64,000 nucleotides of DNA from positions 157,237,577 to 157,301,576 of the forward strand of contig CP136065.1 of the NCBI GenBank assembly GCA_032622095.1. The letters are read 5' to 3'. The position numbers and the translations under genes are program-made. The notes under the pieces were generated by a model, which saw only the letters and a program-made list of their open reading frames with translations, searched no databases and was not told where the DNA came from. Position 1 is the first letter of the stretch. Every line of letters begins with the position of its first letter. Below, piece after piece: positions 11,240 to 24,200 of this stretch. The DNA is from Siphonodentalium dalli. Taxonomy: Eukaryota > Mollusca > Scaphopoda > Gadilida > Siphonodentaliidae.

Positions 11240-11870
11240 CCTTACTCGTATTTAAATTCGCGCAGTACTATTTTTCGCGCATTCGTCGGTGCGCGAATTT
11301 AAAACTGAGCGAAAAATAGTACGACTCTGAATTAAAAATATACCACAGCGAAAACAAGAGAGTTGCAATGACAAGCCACGTACATCGACCATTGAAATGC
11401 TTGTAAGAAATGCAAATTTAGATTGTATGTGCTTGAAAGAACGCCCGCAGTCACATACAGTGCATGACCATACAGTCTGAGTTAGCTATGTCATCACACC
11501 CCACAGCCAAGTCAGATGTCTTCACGGTTGTTGTTTTCTGTTTTGGATTTCATTGTATTGATGCCCAGTCCATAACCAGTTCAATATCAGAATAATTATT
11601 TAGAGCATATATATATAAACATCCATCATCAAAACACATTGATGATATAGTTATGTTTTACACGATGTAAATCCATTGTGCTCATGATTAATATACGCAT
11701 ATATCTTCAGAAACGACTGAAAACTTAAACTGTCATCAGATCCAAGACTTACACGAAAATAGTTTTGTCAGTTTTGAATTCGCGCATGCAGATAGGTGTG
11801 CGAATTTAAAGTGCGCGAATTCAAAACTGAGCGAAAAATAGTACTGCGCGAATTTAAATTCGAGTAAGGG
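11240..11870. mobile_element. MITE with 39 bp terminal inverted repeats
   Basis: The left end 11240-11278 (CCTTACTCGTATTTAAATTC...) and the right end 11831-11869 are inverted copies matching at 38 of 39 positions, with TA next to both ends. Subterminal sequence repeats the motif GCGCGAATTTAAA in both orientations. About 630 bp and no coding sequence. TA flanks suggest the Tc1/mariner superfamily. Confidence 0.75.
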
Positions 11871-11945
11871 TATAGATCTATATGTCCTCGTATGCCGGAC
11901 TCCTTAAATTTGTGAATAGGATGAAGAATATTTATAAGATGTTAT

Positions 11946-12435
11946 TTATTAAGTTGACGAAGAACCAAAATGGTTGACGAAGAACCAAATAAGAAATATT
12001 TTTGACATCATCGAAGAACCAAATGAAGAACCAAAATTGTTACCAACAACCAACATTTTGTTCTACAACTGTGTTACATGCAATTACTACAATTACCAAA
12101 CTGTCCCAGTGGCGGAACCAACAAAGCTATTTGGTTCTTCCCAAGAACCAGTTGGTTCTACATAAATTTTCTTGGTTCATTTTGATCAATTACCTTGGTT
12201 CTTCGCGAAGAACCTAACTATCCGGGGTAATTCCAAGAACCAAAAAAGCCCAATTTGGTTCTCCGCGAAGAACCCGTCTGGTTCTTCACGAAGAACCAGA
12301 TGGGCTTCTCGTTGAGAACCAAATCGGATCCCAACGAAGAACCGATTTGGTTCTTCGCGAAGAACCAGATCGGTTTTCCGTCAAGAACCTATCTGGTTCT
12401 TCTCAGAGAACCGATTTCCTTTTTCGTAAGGGACA
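11946..12435. repeat. Palindromic GAAGAACC / GGTTCTTC array
   Basis: Many copies of GAAGAACCAAAT and its complement, often as perfect palindromes such as GGTTCTTCGCGAAGAACC. Isolated copies recur at about 14722-14820, on the far side of the trinucleotide array. Open frames here (V/F-L-R-E-E-P peptides) reflect the repeat and are not called as genes. Confidence 0.85.
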
Positions 12436-12606
12436 AATGCAAATTAATGCATATCTAAGAATTTTCCCTCCTCTATGCTCTATATAGCTAGCAAACAATT
12501 CTGAAACAAAATGAGTCAATCATTTTATGGTACCGATGAACAATGTCACAAACTTAGAGGTTTCCTAAGTCGAGGTGACTGTTCTCGAACTGTTCAAATA
12601 ATGGTG

Positions 12607-13013
12607 TTAAAGACGCTCCTAAATTACTATTTATATGGCTTGGGTGTAAACAATATTTGATTCGAGTCGAGGAACCCACCCATCAAAGCTCAGAGTGATA
12701 TCGATTTTTGAAGTTTGTTATTTCTCGAGATGTGTAATAATTTGTGGCCCAGATACACGTGGTCAAATAGAGGGTCTCGGACAAAATTGCGGATGAAGAT
12801 GGATAACTCTAAAAGTAAGTGATAAACGGTCAAATTTTGTTGAACAAAATGTTGATAAATAACAAGTTTGTGAAATTTGATACCATAGTTGACAGTGGTT
12901 AGCATTATTTTGTTGCAATAAATCGATTTTGATCAATAAAGCGTATTTTGAAGAACTGTTGTTGTTGTATCTTTGTGGTATGGGGACCGTCTGATCGCAT
13001 TGAGTACCTTTAA
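12607..13013. mobile_element. Second TTAA-flanked inverted-repeat element
   Basis: TTAA at 12607-12610 and 13010-13013. The right end has ATTGAGTACCT as in the 10007-10485 element and the interior shares 'gtaaacaatatttgattcgagtcgaggaaccca'-type sequence. The left end is more diverged (AGACGCTCC). No coding sequence. Confidence 0.6.
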
Positions 13014-13230
13014 ATATCGATTGCAAAAGTTACGAAACCGATAACAGAAATATAAGTATGCAAATAAATAAATAATAATATGATTAAATTCCTCATATAA
13101 TTTACTTCTTTTTAGTATTATTAAATTAAATTGTTATAAAACATATATCAAGAAAGATATTTGAAAAAAACTATGGGAAACATAATTTTTTTTACCTACA
13201 ATCACTGCTGTTTTTGGTTCTTTGAAACTT

Positions 13231-14670
13231 CAATCATCATCATCTTCACCGTCGTCGTCATCGTCGCCATCATCTGCACCATCATCACCATCGCCATCAT
13301 CATCATCATCGTCGTAGTCATCATCATCATCATCATCGTCGTCGTCATAGTCATCATCATCATCATCATCACCATCATCATCACCATCATCATCATCATC
13401 ATCATCATCGCTGTCGTCGTCGTAGTCATCAACATTGTCAATAGCATCATCGCTGCCGTCGTTGTCACAATCACCAGTCGTCATCGTTGTCATTACCATC
13501 GCTGTAGTCGTAGTCATCGTCATCGATGTCCTCGTATTCATCATATTCGCGTCGCAGTCACCATCAACTTTATCGTCGTCGTAGTCATCATCATCTTTAT
13601 CGTTGTAGTCATAATCATAATCGCTGTCGTCGTAGTCATATAATCATCATATTTATCGTCGTAGTCATCATCATAATCGATGTCGTTGTAGTCATCATCA
13701 TTAGCATCGCTGTCGTCAGCGTTGTAATAACCATCGACGCTGTTGTCGTCGTGTCATCATCATCGCTGCCGTTGTCGTAGTCATCATCATCATCATCATC
13801 ATCATCGATGTCGTCATCGTCGTGATCGTCATTATCATCACTGTCGTCGTCGTGGTCATCATCATCATTGCTTTCCTCGTCGTGGTCACCATCATTGCTG
13901 TCGTCGTCAAAGTAATAAATAGAATATGTTGTTGACGATAACGAAGAAAACAAGGTCGGCTTTAAATGCGTGCGGATGGTGAAGATTATGGCGATGATGG
14001 TGACGACGACAACAACTGTGTATACGACAACTTCGACGGTGATCGTAATTGACAAAGATGGCGTCGATGAAGTCAACGACGGCGATAATGATGATGATGA
14101 TGATAATGATGACGATATCGACATCTATGGCTATTATAATGATGTTGACCATACACGACGACTGTGATGATGGTAATACTTAGGATGATGCTGACATGCT
14201 GCCAATAGCGGAGATGATTATGATGACAACGTCGATGATGATTAAGATGACGACGATGATTATGACAACAGCGATACTAATGATAACGAATAGCGAGTAT
14301 ATGGTGACTATATATACGACGATAACCTCGATGATGATGATGACTACGACGACATGCAACCTCGATGATTATGATGATGACTACGACGACAGCGATGATG
14401 ATGGTGACTTCGACGATGATAGCACTGATATAACTACGACTACAGCGATGATGATCATGATGATGACGACGAAGACGACAGGACAGCGATGATGATAATA
14501 ACTATACGACGACGGTGACTATACGACGAAGATAGAGATGGTGATGGTGATAATGGTGATGACTTCGATGGCGACTGTGATGATGACGACGGCGTTGATG
14601 ATTGCGATGGCGATGAAGATGCTTACGATGATTACGATGATAATGACGACGATAATGACGACGATGATTG
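13231..14670. repeat. Strand-switching trinucleotide array (ATC/GTC then GAT/GAC)
   Basis: From 13231 to about 13911 the plus strand is built of TCA and TCG triplets; after a 60 bp spacer, from about 13975 to 14670, it is built of GAT and GAC triplets. The halves are therefore approximate inverted repeats and could form a very large imperfect hairpin. Every frame is open over long stretches, giving poly-Asp, poly-Met/Thr or poly-Ile peptides; these are not genes. Confidence 0.9.
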
Positions 14671-14840
14671 AAGTTTAGTTGTAATTAATCCGTCTGTCCA
14701 CTTTTTATTCTTCAATTCTCAAGAACCAAAACAGCAGTATAATTGTAGGTAATTTTGTTTCTACACCTGTGTTTGAAGCACGAAGAACCAACTACTGGTT
14801 CTTCAGCTTGGTTCTTTTGCCTCTATAACAGTGTATGAAC

Positions 14841-16240
14841 GTAGGCTATCCATGGGTATATGTTCATATCACTGAGGTCTGCGCAACATTTGGATCTGCT
14901 TTGGCTTCGTTTATTCGTAAAAACACCAACGAAAATGTTCTTTTGGGCTACACATGTATGACAACTAACCCCTGGATGTGAAATGATATTCTATAAAACG
15001 GTTGGATTTCGAATCATTTTGCAATGTACCGGTATATAGGTATATATTAATTAAGGTGTCCCACTTTGCTCGCGGGTATCCCGCTTTGCCCGGGTCTCCC
15101 CCATACGCCATCGGAAATTGCACATATATAGGGCTATTTATGGCTTATATAGTCATCGATATAGGCCCAGGCCTATATTTATACTATTGATGAAGCGATC
15201 AATATTTCGCCACATTTTGGTGTGTTGGGTATACCCACCTCTACGGAAAGGTGTTTTGTGTAAGGGAGACCCGGGCATCACGTAAGGGTCTCTTGTACAA
15301 ATTGCAACCGGCAATCAGAAATATTAGCACTGTATCTAACCATGATGACATAACATTTGACGTAGGAAGCATTCAGATGCATCCATTGGTTTGGTTGCTA
15401 TGGTGATTTTTAATTTTGATCCGCTTTGCCCAGCCGTCGGGCAAATCGGATCACCACATCGGGCAAAGCGGATCAGCAAACGAATCCTTCTGAAAATTCA
15501 ATAATATTCAAGTATTCATATGCTTTTTAGTTTTATTTATGACAATTGTACATATTTATTGCAAATAATTAAAATCGGGTGTTTTTAAACGTTCAAGTTT
15601 TTCAATTATGGATATGATCCGACAAGGCACGAGTTTTGTCGACCGCATCGTGCTAAAATTCTCCAAATTCACTTAATCTACGCTCGTTTAACGGAAGTTA
15701 GTCATGTTATAATATGAATGATCCACTTTGCCCGATCCGCTTTGCCCACAGCATATTTGTTTTACAGTCCGGCACATTACGCGCGTGTCCTATCAAATTT
15801 AGCAAATTGACAAATCGTCTTATTCCACACATATAGTGCCTATAAGACACCGACAGCATTTATTCGGGTATATGGGTATATATGTGATCATCGACCTGCG
15901 CCATTATAGATATATGCGCAAACGCACAATAATTATAAATTTGGTAAAATCATAATATGTCGTCGAAAATATTCTACAACATTTTAGTATACCTGGTTCT
16001 TTATGGAAATGTATAAAAACTAACCAAACACGAAACGACCTTATTCTAAAATAGGCTATCTGAATCGGAATAATTTGCTAGTATTGAAATAATAAATGTG
16101 ATCGGCTTTACCCGGGCGATCCGGACATTGTCCTTTGCTGTGTTTTCATCACACATTTGACACCCAAATCTTGCATCCGATGACATATAGGCTATATCAC
16201 ACATGGATATCTAGGCCATATATATCATGTTTATACCACC
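14841..16240. other. Intergenic, with scattered CCGCTTTGCCC repeats
   Basis: No gene seen. The motif CCGCTTTGCCC and its complement occur several times (about 15080, 15420, 15455, 15735), and GCCCGGGTCTCCC near 15087 is matched by an inverted copy near 15265, so one or two degraded small inverted-repeat elements are likely. The rest is AT-rich unique sequence. Confidence 0.5.
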
Positions 16241-16244
16241 CGGC

Positions 16245-16746
16245 CATGCATATAAGGGGGGGGTGGGGGGGGTGGTGTATGCCTACTGGAATCAGCTTGT
16301 GGACCCGTCCGTGGACACAAATTTGTCCGGAGTTTTTCTGAGTCGTTTATTATCATTTTCCGTGAAACTTGGCACAGGCATCAACTTGACTGGTCCCCGG
16401 ACTATAAACCTTGCCATCGCTCTGCTTTGGACGTCGTTATTATGGGAGGGCACGTCACAGAGCGATATCGCCATAGCTAGTGTTTCACATATGAGCCAGG
16501 GACGAGTCTAAGACATCAACCACCATGGGAACCTGCATGTGCACCTGCGAAATGACATCTGTCGAACTTTTTTGGTGGTGTTGTACCACTCTTTTTCGAC
16601 TTAATTTTGTTTTTGCAACATGCATACTTTTGTCCGAGTTTTTATTCCTATACATTTTTAGGTCAATATTTTTGAAACTTGGCACATATATTTAGTGCCA
16701 TGGGAACATGTGCACCTGCGAAATCTTAGTAGGACAGACGTCATAA
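16245..16746 (+). repeat. Dispersed 'GTATACTGGAATC' element, left part
   Basis: A G-rich start is followed by sequence nearly identical to 51955-52300 and 63600-64000 ('ggacacaaatttgtcgg', 'gaaacttggcacag', 'cacctgcgatt', 'tttttcgacttag'). The unit is about 168 bp and tandem. The element is interrupted at 16747 by a giant TATC satellite and resumes at 20301. No coding sequence. Confidence 0.75.
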
Positions 16747-17181
16747 AGATAGATAAGATAGATAAGATAAGATAGATATCTTATCTTATCTGATCTGATC
16801 TGATCTTATCTGATTTTATCTTATCTGATCTTATCTGATCTTATCTTATCTTATCTTATCTTAACTGATCTTATCTTATCTGATCTTATCTGATCTGATC
16901 TTATCTTATCTATATTATCTATCTTATCTTATCCATATTATCTATCTTATCTTATCTATATTATCTATATTATCTATCTTATATATCTTATCTTATCTTA
17001 TCTATATTATCTTATCTTATCTATCTTATCTTATCTTATCTTATCTTATATTATCTTATCTTGTCTATATTATATATCGTATCTATCTTATCTTATCTTA
17101 TCTATCTTATATTATCTTATCTATCTTATCTATCTTATCTTATCTTATCTTATCTATCTTATATATCTTATATTATCTTAT

Positions 17182-17213
<32 letters not shown>

Positions 17214-17341
17214 TCTTGTCTATCTTATATATCTTATCTATCTTATCTTATCTTATCTTATATTATCTTATCTTGTCTATATTATATATCGTATCTATCT
17301 TATCTTATCTTATCTATCTTATATTATCTTATCTATCTTAT

Positions 17342-17373
<32 letters not shown>

Positions 17374-19120
17374 TCTTATCTATCTTATCTTATCTTATCT
17401 TGTCTATCTTATATATCTTATCTATCTTATCTTATATTATCTATCTTATCTATCTGATCTATCTTATCTATTTTATCTATCTTATCTATCTTATCTTATC
17501 TATCTTATCTATCTTATCTATCTTATCTTATATATCTTATCTATCTTATCTATCTTATCTTATCTATCTGATATATCTTATCTATCTTATCTTAATTTAT
17601 CTATCTTATCTATCTTATCTATCTTATCTTATCTATCTTATCTATCTTATCTATCTTATCTATCTTATCTTATCTATCTTATCTATCTTATCTATCTTAT
17701 CTATCTTATCTTATCTATCTTATCTATCTTATCTATCTTATCTATCTTATCTATCTTATATATCTTATCTTATCTATCTTATCTATATTATCTTATCTTA
17801 TCTATCTTATCTTATCTTATCTTATCTTATATTATCTTATCTTGTCTATATTATATATCGTATCTATCTTATCTTATCTTATCTATCTTATATTATCTTA
17901 TCTATCTTATCTATCTTATCTTATCTTATCTTATCTATCTTATCTATCTTATCTATCTTATCTATCTATCTTATCTATCTTATCTATCTTATCTATCTTA
18001 TCTTATATTATCTTATCTATCTTATCTATCTTATCTATCTTATCTATCTTATCTTATCTGATCTTATCTGATCTTATCTGATCTTATCTGATCTTATCTA
18101 TCTTATCTATCTTATCTATCTTATCTATCTTATCTATCTTATCTATCTTATCTATCTTATATATCTTATATATCTTATCTATCTTATCTATCTTATCTAT
18201 CTTATCTATCTTATCTTATCTGATCTTATCTTAATCTTATCTTAATCTTATCTATCTTATCTTATCTATCGTATCTATCTTATCTATCTTATCTATCTTA
18301 TCTATCTTATCTATCTTATCTATCTTATCTATCTTATCTTATATATCTTATCTTATCTATCTTATCTTATCTATCTTATCTATCTTATCTATCTTATCTA
18401 TCTTATCTATCTTATCTATCTTATCTATCTTATCTATCTTATCTATCTTATCTATCTTATCTATCTTATCTATCTTATCTATCTTATCCATCTTATCTTA
18501 TCTATCTTATCTATCTTATCTATCTTATCTATCTTATCTATCTTAGCTATCTTATCTTATCTGATCTTATCTTAATCTTATCTTAATCTTATCTATCTTA
18601 TCTTATCTATCTTATCTATCGTATCTATCTTATCTATCTTATCTATCTTATCTATCTTATCTATCTTATCTATCTTATCTATCTTATCTTATATATCTTA
18701 TCTTATCTATCTTATCTTATCTATCTTATCTATCTTATCTATCTTATCTATCTTATCTATCTTATCTATCTTATCTATCTTATCTATCTTATCTATCTTA
18801 TCTATCTTATCCATCTTATCTTATCTATCTTATCTATCTTATCTATCTTATCTATCTTATCTATCTTATCTATCTTATCTTATCTATCTTATCTATCTTA
18901 TCTTATCTTATCTATCTTATCTTAATCTTATCTATCTTATCTTATATATCTTATCTTATCTATCTTATCTTATCTATCTTATCTATCTTATCTATCTTAT
19001 CTATCTTATCTATCTTATCTTATCTATCTTATCTATCTTATCTTATCTTATCTATCTTATCTTATCTATCTTATCTATCTTATCTATCTTATCTATCTTA
19101 TCTTATCTTATCTTATCTAT

Positions 19121-19151
<31 letters not shown>

Positions 19152-19437
19152 ATCTTATCTATCTTATCTATCTTATCTATCTTATCTTATCTTATATTAT
19201 CTTATCTATCTTATCTATCTTATCTATCTTATCTATCTTATCTATCTTATCTATCTTATCTATCTTATCTATCTTATCTTATCTATCTGATCTAACTTAT
19301 CTATCTTATCTATCTTATCTATCTTATCTATCTTATCTATCTTATCTATCTTATCTATCTTATCTATCTTATCTATCTTATCTATCTTATCTTATCTATC
19401 TGATCTAACTTATCTTATCTTATCTTATCTTATCTAT

Positions 19438-19468
<31 letters not shown>

Positions 19469-19718
19469 ATCTTATCTATCTTATCTATCTTATCTATCTT
19501 ATCTTATCTTATATTATCTTATCTATCTTATCTATCTGATCTATCTTATCTATCTTATCTATCTTATCTATCTTATATTATCTATCTTATCTATCTTATC
19601 TATCTTATCTATCTTATCTATCTTATCTATCTTATCTTATCTATCTGATCTAACTTATCTATCTTATCTATCTTATCTATCTTATCTATCTTATCTTATC
19701 TTATCTTATCTATCTTAT

Positions 19719-19750
<32 letters not shown>

Positions 19751-20300
19751 TCTTATCTTATCTATCTTATCTATCTGATCTATCTTATCTATCTTATCTT
19801 ATCTTATCTTATCTATCTTATCTTATATTATCTTATCTATCTTATCTATCTTATCTATCTTATCTTATCTTATATTATCTTATCTATCTTATCTATCTTA
19901 TCTATCTTATCTATCTTATCTATCTTATATTATCTATCTTATCTATCTTATCTTATCTTATCTTATCTATCTTATCTATCTTATCTATCTTATCTTATCT
20001 TATATTATCTTATCTATCTTATCTATCTTATCTATCTTATCTATCTTATCTATCTTATATTATCTATCTTATCTATCTTATCTATCTTATCTATCTTATC
20101 TTATCTATCTGATCTATCTTATCTATCTTATCTATCTTATCTTATCTATCTGATCTATCTTATCTATCTTATCTATCTTATCTATCTTATCTATCTTATC
20201 TATCTTATCTATCTTATCTATCTTATCTATCTTATCTATCTTATCTTATCTATCTTATCTATCTTATCTATCTTATCTATCTTATCTATCTTATCTATCT
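16747..20300 (+). repeat. 3.55 kb TATC-rich satellite
   Basis: Built of 5 bp TTATC and 9 bp TATCTTATC units with TGATC and TATAT variants. Longer blocks are themselves duplicated: a segment with 'tcttgtctatattatatatcg' recurs at about 17062, 17272 and 17842, and a 340 bp block near 18225 recurs near 18565. The first 30 bp are in the opposite orientation (AGATA), forming a palindrome at about 16775-16780. Open frames of up to 336 residues (ILS/YLS peptides) exist only because the repeat lacks stops. Confidence 0.95.
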
Positions 20301-20590
20301 TTATGACGTCTGTCCGACTTTTTTGTGGAGTTATTCCTCTTTTTCGACTTAGAACATTTTCGCAATATTCATGCATAATTTTGTCCGAGCTTTTATTCCT
20401 ACATTTTTCGGTCAATAGGTTTACTATATAGAAACTAGTACGCAATACGGCTAGGGTTGTGCACCTGCTGGGAATCTGTTATTTTATTATTTCAACTAAA
20501 TGTTTACTGACATCTTAGTTTTTTAAAAACACGGGGGTATCCTTAGTGAAGTTAGTCCCATTTGGGACAGTCACAGTTATCCCTGCCTCG
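20301..20590 (+). repeat. Dispersed 'GTATACTGGAATC' element, right part
   Basis: Continues the unit broken at 16746: 'atgacgtctgtccgac', 'tttttcgacttag', 'ttttgtccgagcttttattcctaca', then a terminal 'cacgggggtatccttagt...gggacagtcac' segment that also ends the copy at 51950-52690. Confidence 0.75.
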
Positions 20591-20815
20591 TGCACGTTTG
20601 CTTTTTATCGGCGACATATTAACCCCACACTGTGTACTAATCTAAAGGTGATCATTTCAATAGCATAAACCCACAAGGTCAAGCTGTGTACCAAAAACAC
20701 ATTTTCGTAAAGCTGTGTACCCAACACACCAAACTGTGGCGACAATGACCCGGGCCCCCCTTTCAGTCTGTTAACAGCTCGCAGCATCAGAAAGTATATC
20801 GTGCCGGATATCGTG

Positions 20816-20876
20816 ACCGGAAGAACTGCATGTCGGGCATTTAGTTTCACCAAATTTAAAAGCACGACTTCCGGAA
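20816..20876 (+). promoter_or_regulatory. GEMIN5 upstream region with two ETS-type sites
   Basis: ACCGGAAG at 20816-20823 and the opposite-strand form ACTTCCGGAA at 20867-20876 lie 153 and 93 bp before the GEMIN5 ATG. Such GGAA motifs are typical of TATA-less housekeeping promoters; no TATA box is evident at a suitable distance. Promoter function is inferred. Confidence 0.5.
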
Positions 20877-20968
20877 TCGTCGATGCACGTTTTCCAGATT
20901 TGTTTTCAAGAGTGCATTTAATTCATTTATTAATTTGTGTCATGGTTTTGTTATAAGACATTTCTAAA

Positions 20969-21274
20969 ATGGCAGAATTAGTACTTCCATCAGCTCCTAA
21001 TTGGTATTCCAGCAGGTCTATTGCATCGACTTGCTCTGGGTTACTTATTTTCGCGGCACGAAATGACGTTTGTGTTTTTGACACGAAAGAAATTCCACCT
21101 CGCTTCGTTGGGAACTTCACAGATCATAAGTCAAAAATTACAAGTCTTTGTATCAACGCTTGCGCTGGTGGCGAAGAAACATGCTGCAGTGTTTCAGAAG
21201 ATGGAAATGCCATCATTTGGAATGTTTCCACATTCGTGATTATTTCTCAGTTGCAGTTTACTGTGAATCCAAAT
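20969..21274 (+). CDS. GEMIN5: GEMIN5 exon 1
   Basis: Starts at ATG in TAAAATGG and encodes 102 residues. SAPNWYSS matches the human SPNWYCAR start, followed by the first WD blade ([22 protein letters not shown]). Ends phase 0 at AAT|GTAAGA. Confidence 0.95.
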
Positions 21275-24200
21275 GTAAGACTAAGACAGTAAGAGTCTAC
21301 AAATTACAAGTAATACAACATACAATGATACATGCATTTCATTTTCAAATATACATCACATGCATTCCTAATTTTGGTGTCCCTGTCATACAATTGAGTA
21401 ATTTAGCTGAAGGGGTCATTGTCCCTTTCAATTGGTCTGACAATTTGCAGTAATTCACATTCTGGGAGGTCCCAAAATTTATGGAGAACGACCTGCCCCT
21501 AAAGGCCTAATTTGGCCTAAATATGAACGGGACTACTCGGGCCGCAGACAGTTTGGGCTGGATTACCTATCCTATGACCAATGATGAGTCGACCAAAGAC
21601 AACTCGCCCCAGTTATATTTCTGGGGCGACTCTCATGTGTGAAACATTAATTGGCTCTCAGGCACTATGCAGATGAATCGGGTCGGCGTGGCCGTCTGCT
21701 ATGATGTCGGTCCGATGTCGGCATATGGTTGGCAGTCGACGTCATGCCAACCACGGTCGGTTCAATGTCATTTGCCGACGTCGGTCCGACCGTTGGCTAT
21801 GACATCGGCCCGACGTTGGTAAATGGTTGGCAGCTGACTCCATGCCGACCACGGTCGGCACAAATGCATACTTGCCGACATCGATCGGCCTAATTTCTGT
21901 CGGTGTGGCTGTTTCAATAACAAAATATCCTAGAGTTTCCTGTACTAAGATTTTTCCGGCCTAACCTTCTTGGGTTTGATTGCTTGAAGGTCCAAAACTT
22001 AGTAACACGCACGAAGCTCCAATACTCCGAAATTCCGCGATTAACTTTCCAGTTCACATGATACATACATATCTACGCATTTGGTTCGACCGAGAGTTCA
22101 GTCTGCATGGTTGGCTTTTTCACATGCATGTATGGACTCTGGATTCACACCTATGTCACATATGTATACGTATTAACTCGTGTACATACTGGTATGTGTT
22201 TGATATAGTGATGAGCCGATTGTCAAATTGAGCCATGCGCCGATTGCCGGTTATTTGAGATCACAATCGGCCGATTCAGGTGCCGATTCCGATTATTTCA
22301 ATAATTATAGCAGAATATGTTATATGTGTTATATAATACTTAGAATTAGAACCAAGCAACAAACGTAGTAATATGCCAGTACACTGTATACATAAGTATA
22401 TGTTTGGGTAAGTAGATAGGTGCATGGTATGGGCAGACTAGTGATCGAATACAGGCAACATACCCATGTATTCTAGGCTATTCCACAAATTTTTTTTTGA
22501 AAGTTTGATGTAGCCACGTGCATGACGACATGTCCATGGTCCGTTTTTGATAACAATTCATCAAACGGCATTTTTCTTTGATCCCAATTCAAAGACATCA
22601 CATCAAAGGAAATGAGCCGACGGAACTAGTTGCAAGTTACACCATGTTCATGTCAATTTCACAGACACGATTCGATTTTGGCGTGGTTACGCTGTATGTA
22701 CTATATATATAGCTTTGTTGTACTGCGTATGCATACATTTTGATTTTTTATAGTTTGACATACATAAATCAAAATGTCTACATGTTGACGAACAATAAAG
22801 TTACCTATGGGCGTACATGAGTCCCATGATATGTACGTTGTGTACATCACAATGCTAAAGAAATCAATCGACTGAAACGACTGTTATTATGAATTATTAT
22901 GCGCAATCACGGCGTCATGCTCGCTGCCTCACTCTAACCCAAAGTGTCACGTGCTTCCCGGCGATCCCCACTAATATATTGTTCAAACATAGACACAGGT
23001 ACGGCCGGGGTATTGCAGAAGACATGTATGTATATCAAGTTTGTGTTTGGTATCACTTTCCCCATGTTTACTGGTCATTTATTCAACAAAACATCGTCAT
23101 ATTTAAAACAGTTTATTGAAGAAAAACAAGCACTCATTTATTATTTAGACAATCGGAAATGGGCCACAATCGGCCGATTCCGATTGTCGTTCCCGATTAT
23201 CGGCTCATCACTAGTTTGATAACTGTTTTTATTAGTCGAGTTTTTTTCCAAAACTCGACTTATAGTTTGATGAGGGGCAGCGGGCGGGCGGGCGGCGTGT
23301 TTTGCTTATAACTCAACCGTTTATTGACGGATTTTTTTTGGTGTGTGAGTACATATCCATGCTCGTAAGCTGCAGACAAAAAATTGGGTTCGTCCGCATA
23401 TTTATTACAGAGTTATGGCCCTTTGAATTTTCAGCTCGTTAGCGCGATAACTTCAACAAACGTTATCCGATTTGATTGAAATTTGGTATATAGGTGTCTC
23501 CCAAGAATATCTCGGATGAGTTCGAAAACCGGCCTGGTCCGATAAAATTTGATAGAGTTATTTGAAGTTACCCGGATGTAAACAAGAGAGAAGTCACAAT
23601 TTAGTTTTCGGAGAATTTAAATCGTTTTAAATCAAGTTTTAGTTGTATTGGTGTAGCAAAAGTTACACAAACTTTGAATTGGTTACCGCAGAACCTCTTG
23701 ATTTGGTTGATTTTGGTTTTCTATGGTGAAGTAGTATTTTTTAGCCTATTACAGGTGTTGACATTTTTTACTATACCTCGAATATTGGTGACTTGGAAAA
23801 TAACGGCCAACGGTATTTTTGTTGATGAACTGGAATTCAATGAAATGGGAATAATCTACTCTGGTATACCTAATATATGAACGAAAAGAGATTCTGATGA
23901 AGTGTTCTGCAATTGTTACTGGATTCTGCTATTAATTGGCTAAGAATTGGGTCAATTTAGAATTTATTGCCAAACCTGGTACCTGAAGGCTGGATTCTGA
24001 GATTCTCCTACTCAGTCATTCTCATTTCTGTGCTCTCAGACTCAACATACCCCACTGAACAGGGTATTTCTATCTGCTCTGTTACTAACACAATTCCTGC
24101 TCTGCTTTTGCTCATTAATAAGAGTAAATAGACTAAAGTATCAACATGATTACTAGAGGCCAAGTGAATGTGAAACAAAGTTCGAAAGAAAATGGTGAAG

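Noticed and set aside
11946-12435. Palindromic GAAGAACC repeats as a CRISPR array
   Set aside because: Spacing is irregular and the intervening sequence is itself the repeat; the window is an animal genome.
13161-14492. Open frames with poly-Ile/Val, poly-Asp or poly-Met/Thr
   Set aside because: Generated by the trinucleotide array in every frame and on both strands.
13231-14670. CRISPR-like or minisatellite array with spacers
   Set aside because: Units are 3 bp, there are no unique spacers of constant length, and the context is eukaryotic.
17061-18081. Long open frames (up to 336 codons) of ILS/YLS peptides
   Set aside because: They lie entirely in the TATC satellite, which lacks stop codons in some frames. 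No start context, no complexity, no homology.
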